Assembly (NCBI GenBank): GCA_937893145.1
Contig: CALBJW010000191.1
Span: 1 to 52,066 of the forward strand
DNA length: 52,066 nt
Reading direction: 5' to 3'
DNA from: an uncultured Prevotellaceae bacterium
GTDB lineage: Bacteria > Bacteroidota > Bacteroidia > Bacteroidales > Bacteroidaceae
Within the stretch, counting starts at the first letter, position 1. Each line of letters opens with the position of its first letter. Shown one piece after another: positions 51,149 through 52,066 of this stretch. The notes under the pieces are model-generated. The model was not told the origin of the DNA, did no database searches, and was given only the letters and a program-made list of their open reading frames with translations. The position numbers and the translations under genes are program-made.

Positions 51149-51526
51149 TTAATTGTTTGACATGATTTTCAGTATCTCTTCCATTTCCTCCTTGCTTATC
51201 TTTTCATGTTTTGCAAAGAAGAGAATGAACGACTTGAGCGAGCCTTTGAAGAGCGTGTTGCGAGTCTCGTCCATAAAACCCTTGATGTAATCTTCACGCG
51301 ACATGATAGGATGATAGACATTAGCTTTGCCAACTTTCTCAAAACCAACAATGCCTTTGCGTGTAAGCACTTGCATCACTGTGAGGGTGGTGGTGTAGGC
51401 TGGTTTGGGTTCTTCGAGTACATCGTGCAGTTCCTGTACAGTAGCTTTGCCTTTATCCCAAAGGATGTTCATAAGGCGAAGTTCCGCTTTCGTGAGCGAC
51501 TTGGTTCTTGTGTCAATTCTATCCAT
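51149..51526 (-). CDS. BlaI/MecI-family transcriptional repressor
   Basis: 125 residues from the ATG at 51526. The ATG at 51613 is rejected because the promoter lies between the two. The winged helix has LTKAELRLMNILWDKG, ATVQELHDVL and PAYTTTLTVMQVLTRKGIV, typical of BlaI DNA-binding domains, and the C-terminal dimer helices (KGFMDETRNTLF onward) are present. It would repress its own operon until cleaved by the adjacent BlaR1-like protease. No beta-lactamase gene is in the window, so the trigger need not be an antibiotic. Confidence 0.9.
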   Translation of the reverse strand: MDRIDTRTKSLTKAELRLMNILWDKGKATVQELHDVLEEPKPAYTTTLTVMQVLTRKGIVGFEKVGKANVYHPIMSREDYIKGFMDETRNTLFKGSLKSFILFFAKHEKISKEEMEEILKIMSNN

Positions 51527-51558
51527 AAAATTAAGTGCTTTGATTTCCTTTTCGGGGG

Positions 51559-51590
51559 CAAAAGTAGTGTGAGGAAAAATGCTGTACAAA
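51559..51590 (-). promoter_or_regulatory. Promoter of the BlaI-BlaR1 operon
   Basis: On the minus strand, TTTG (51587-51590) and TACTTTTG (51559-51566) are exactly 20 bases apart. The transcription start near 51552 is about 26 bases before the BlaI ATG. The BlaI operator would be expected to overlap it, but I could not pick out a clear palindrome here. Confidence 0.75.
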
Positions 51591-51735
51591 TTATTTAATA
51601 GTAGTTGACACAAAAACTACGACATTTATAGTATGTTAACAATTATGCTATGATTGCCGTAGAGAAGTGTGAGGTGTTGATACTCCAAAGTGAAGTGCCT
51701 TTTATTGTCTGTTTCGATAAAAATGTAGGAATAAT

Positions 51736-51767
51736 ATTGCAAAGTTCGGGAAGACTATGTAACTTTG
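51736..51767 (+). promoter_or_regulatory. Promoter of the gene at the right end
   Basis: ATTG (51736-51739) and TAACTTTG (51760-51767) have 20 bases between them, a full match to the Bacteroidota consensus. The start would be near 51774, about 68 bases before the ATG at 51842. The rest of the 51591-51841 gap holds nothing else I can recognise. Confidence 0.7.
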
Positions 51768-51841
51768 CAGTCAGAATTGTAGGACGGAGGGGATATTCTC
51801 GCCCGTTTTTTATATTCTTAGTTCATAAACCGTTATGCAGT

Positions 51842-52066
51842 ATGAGATACAATAAGGATGAAGGACAATACTCTCGTGATGGTGTGTCGCAGCGTATGGG
51901 GCATATCGTGGGGGCGATGGCTGTGGTCTTGGCTGTTGTTGTAGGTGTGATGGCTCTGATGAGGATAGATTTTGGTGGTGAAGCAGAGGAGAATCCTGTA
52001 CGCAATCAGGACTTGTACTTGATGAGTGTGTCGAGTCTGGAGCATGTTGCTACGGTGTCGAAAAAG
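51842..52066 (+). CDS. Single-pass membrane protein, 3' end outside the window (partial)
   Basis: The frame is open from the ATG at 51842 to the window edge, 75 codons. A short polar start (MRYNKDEGQYSRDG) is followed by one membrane helix (about 20-41, HIVGAMAVVLAVVVGVMAL) and a charged stretch. It looks like the N-terminus of a larger bitopic protein with most of its mass outside. The family cannot be named from this piece. A good promoter upstream supports it as a real gene. Confidence 0.7.
   Translation, partial: MRYNKDEGQYSRDGVSQRMGHIVGAMAVVLAVVVGVMALMRIDFGGEAEENPVRNQDLYLMSVSSLEHVATVSKK

Noticed and set aside
51527..51613. Extended start of BlaI
   Set aside because: A perfect promoter lies between this ATG and the one at 51526.

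Overview
The window looks like chromosomal DNA from a member of the Bacteroidales, most likely Prevotellaceae or a close relative. The reasons are promoters of the Bacteroidota type (TTTG about 20 bases before TAnnTTTG, with no E. coli -35/-10), a SprA-type giant outer-membrane protein of the type IX secretion system, the atpD-atpC-x-atpB-atpE-atpF-atpH-atpA-atpG gene order, and the DUF1599-DoxX-tpiA-SPOR gene string. Coding density is high. I see no transposase, integrase, CRISPR array, phage module or tRNA gene.

Layout. 1-590 is the 3' end of an rRNA operon (23S end, spacer, 5S, strong terminator). 602-6274 (+) holds a secreted thioredoxin/esterase fusion, then a tight three-gene operon: a PqqD-like peptide-recognition protein, an HprK-like P-loop kinase, and a 1007-residue protein joining two receiver-like domains to a PEP-synthase-type ATP-binding region. 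A 22-bp tandem repeat separates it from a long minus-strand block (6407-31006). That block carries an ABC exporter, nadK, a DJ-1 protein, recG, dnaG, a SPOR protein, tpiA, a DoxX/thioredoxin protein, DUF1599, an M23/LysM peptidase, ndk, xseB, xseA, an unknown protein, sprA, a lipoprotein, a DMT transporter and ruvA. 31154-38314 (+) is a complete F1Fo ATP synthase operon followed by a DUF418 membrane protein. 39568-40910 (-) is an ECF sigma-factor operon.

41125-44388 is accessory in character. It has a class II Fic protein, about 700 bases of highly structured non-coding DNA (palindromic tandem units, a nine-copy AGGTACATA array, stacked hairpins), a lipoprotein, and a RelE/ParE-like toxin pair with a candidate operator.

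44529-51526 (-) is an envelope signalling block: BlaI repressor, BlaR1-like M56 membrane protease, a lipoprotein sharing the BlaR1 C-terminal extracytoplasmic domain, and a thioredoxin-like protein without a CxxC pair. The last three are translationally coupled. Downstream come an ECF sigma factor, a single-pass anti-sigma candidate and a secreted protein. The window ends in a truncated plus-strand membrane-protein gene with its own good promoter.

Most suggestive of something undescribed: (a) the BlaI/BlaR1 operon in which the sensor domain is duplicated as a lipoprotein; (b) the orphan PqqD/HprK/receiver-PEP-synthase operon; (c) the short-period repeat arrays at 6286-6395, 42037-42101 and 42188-42582. 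All functional calls come from reading the sequence and from knowledge of the families; no database search was run.
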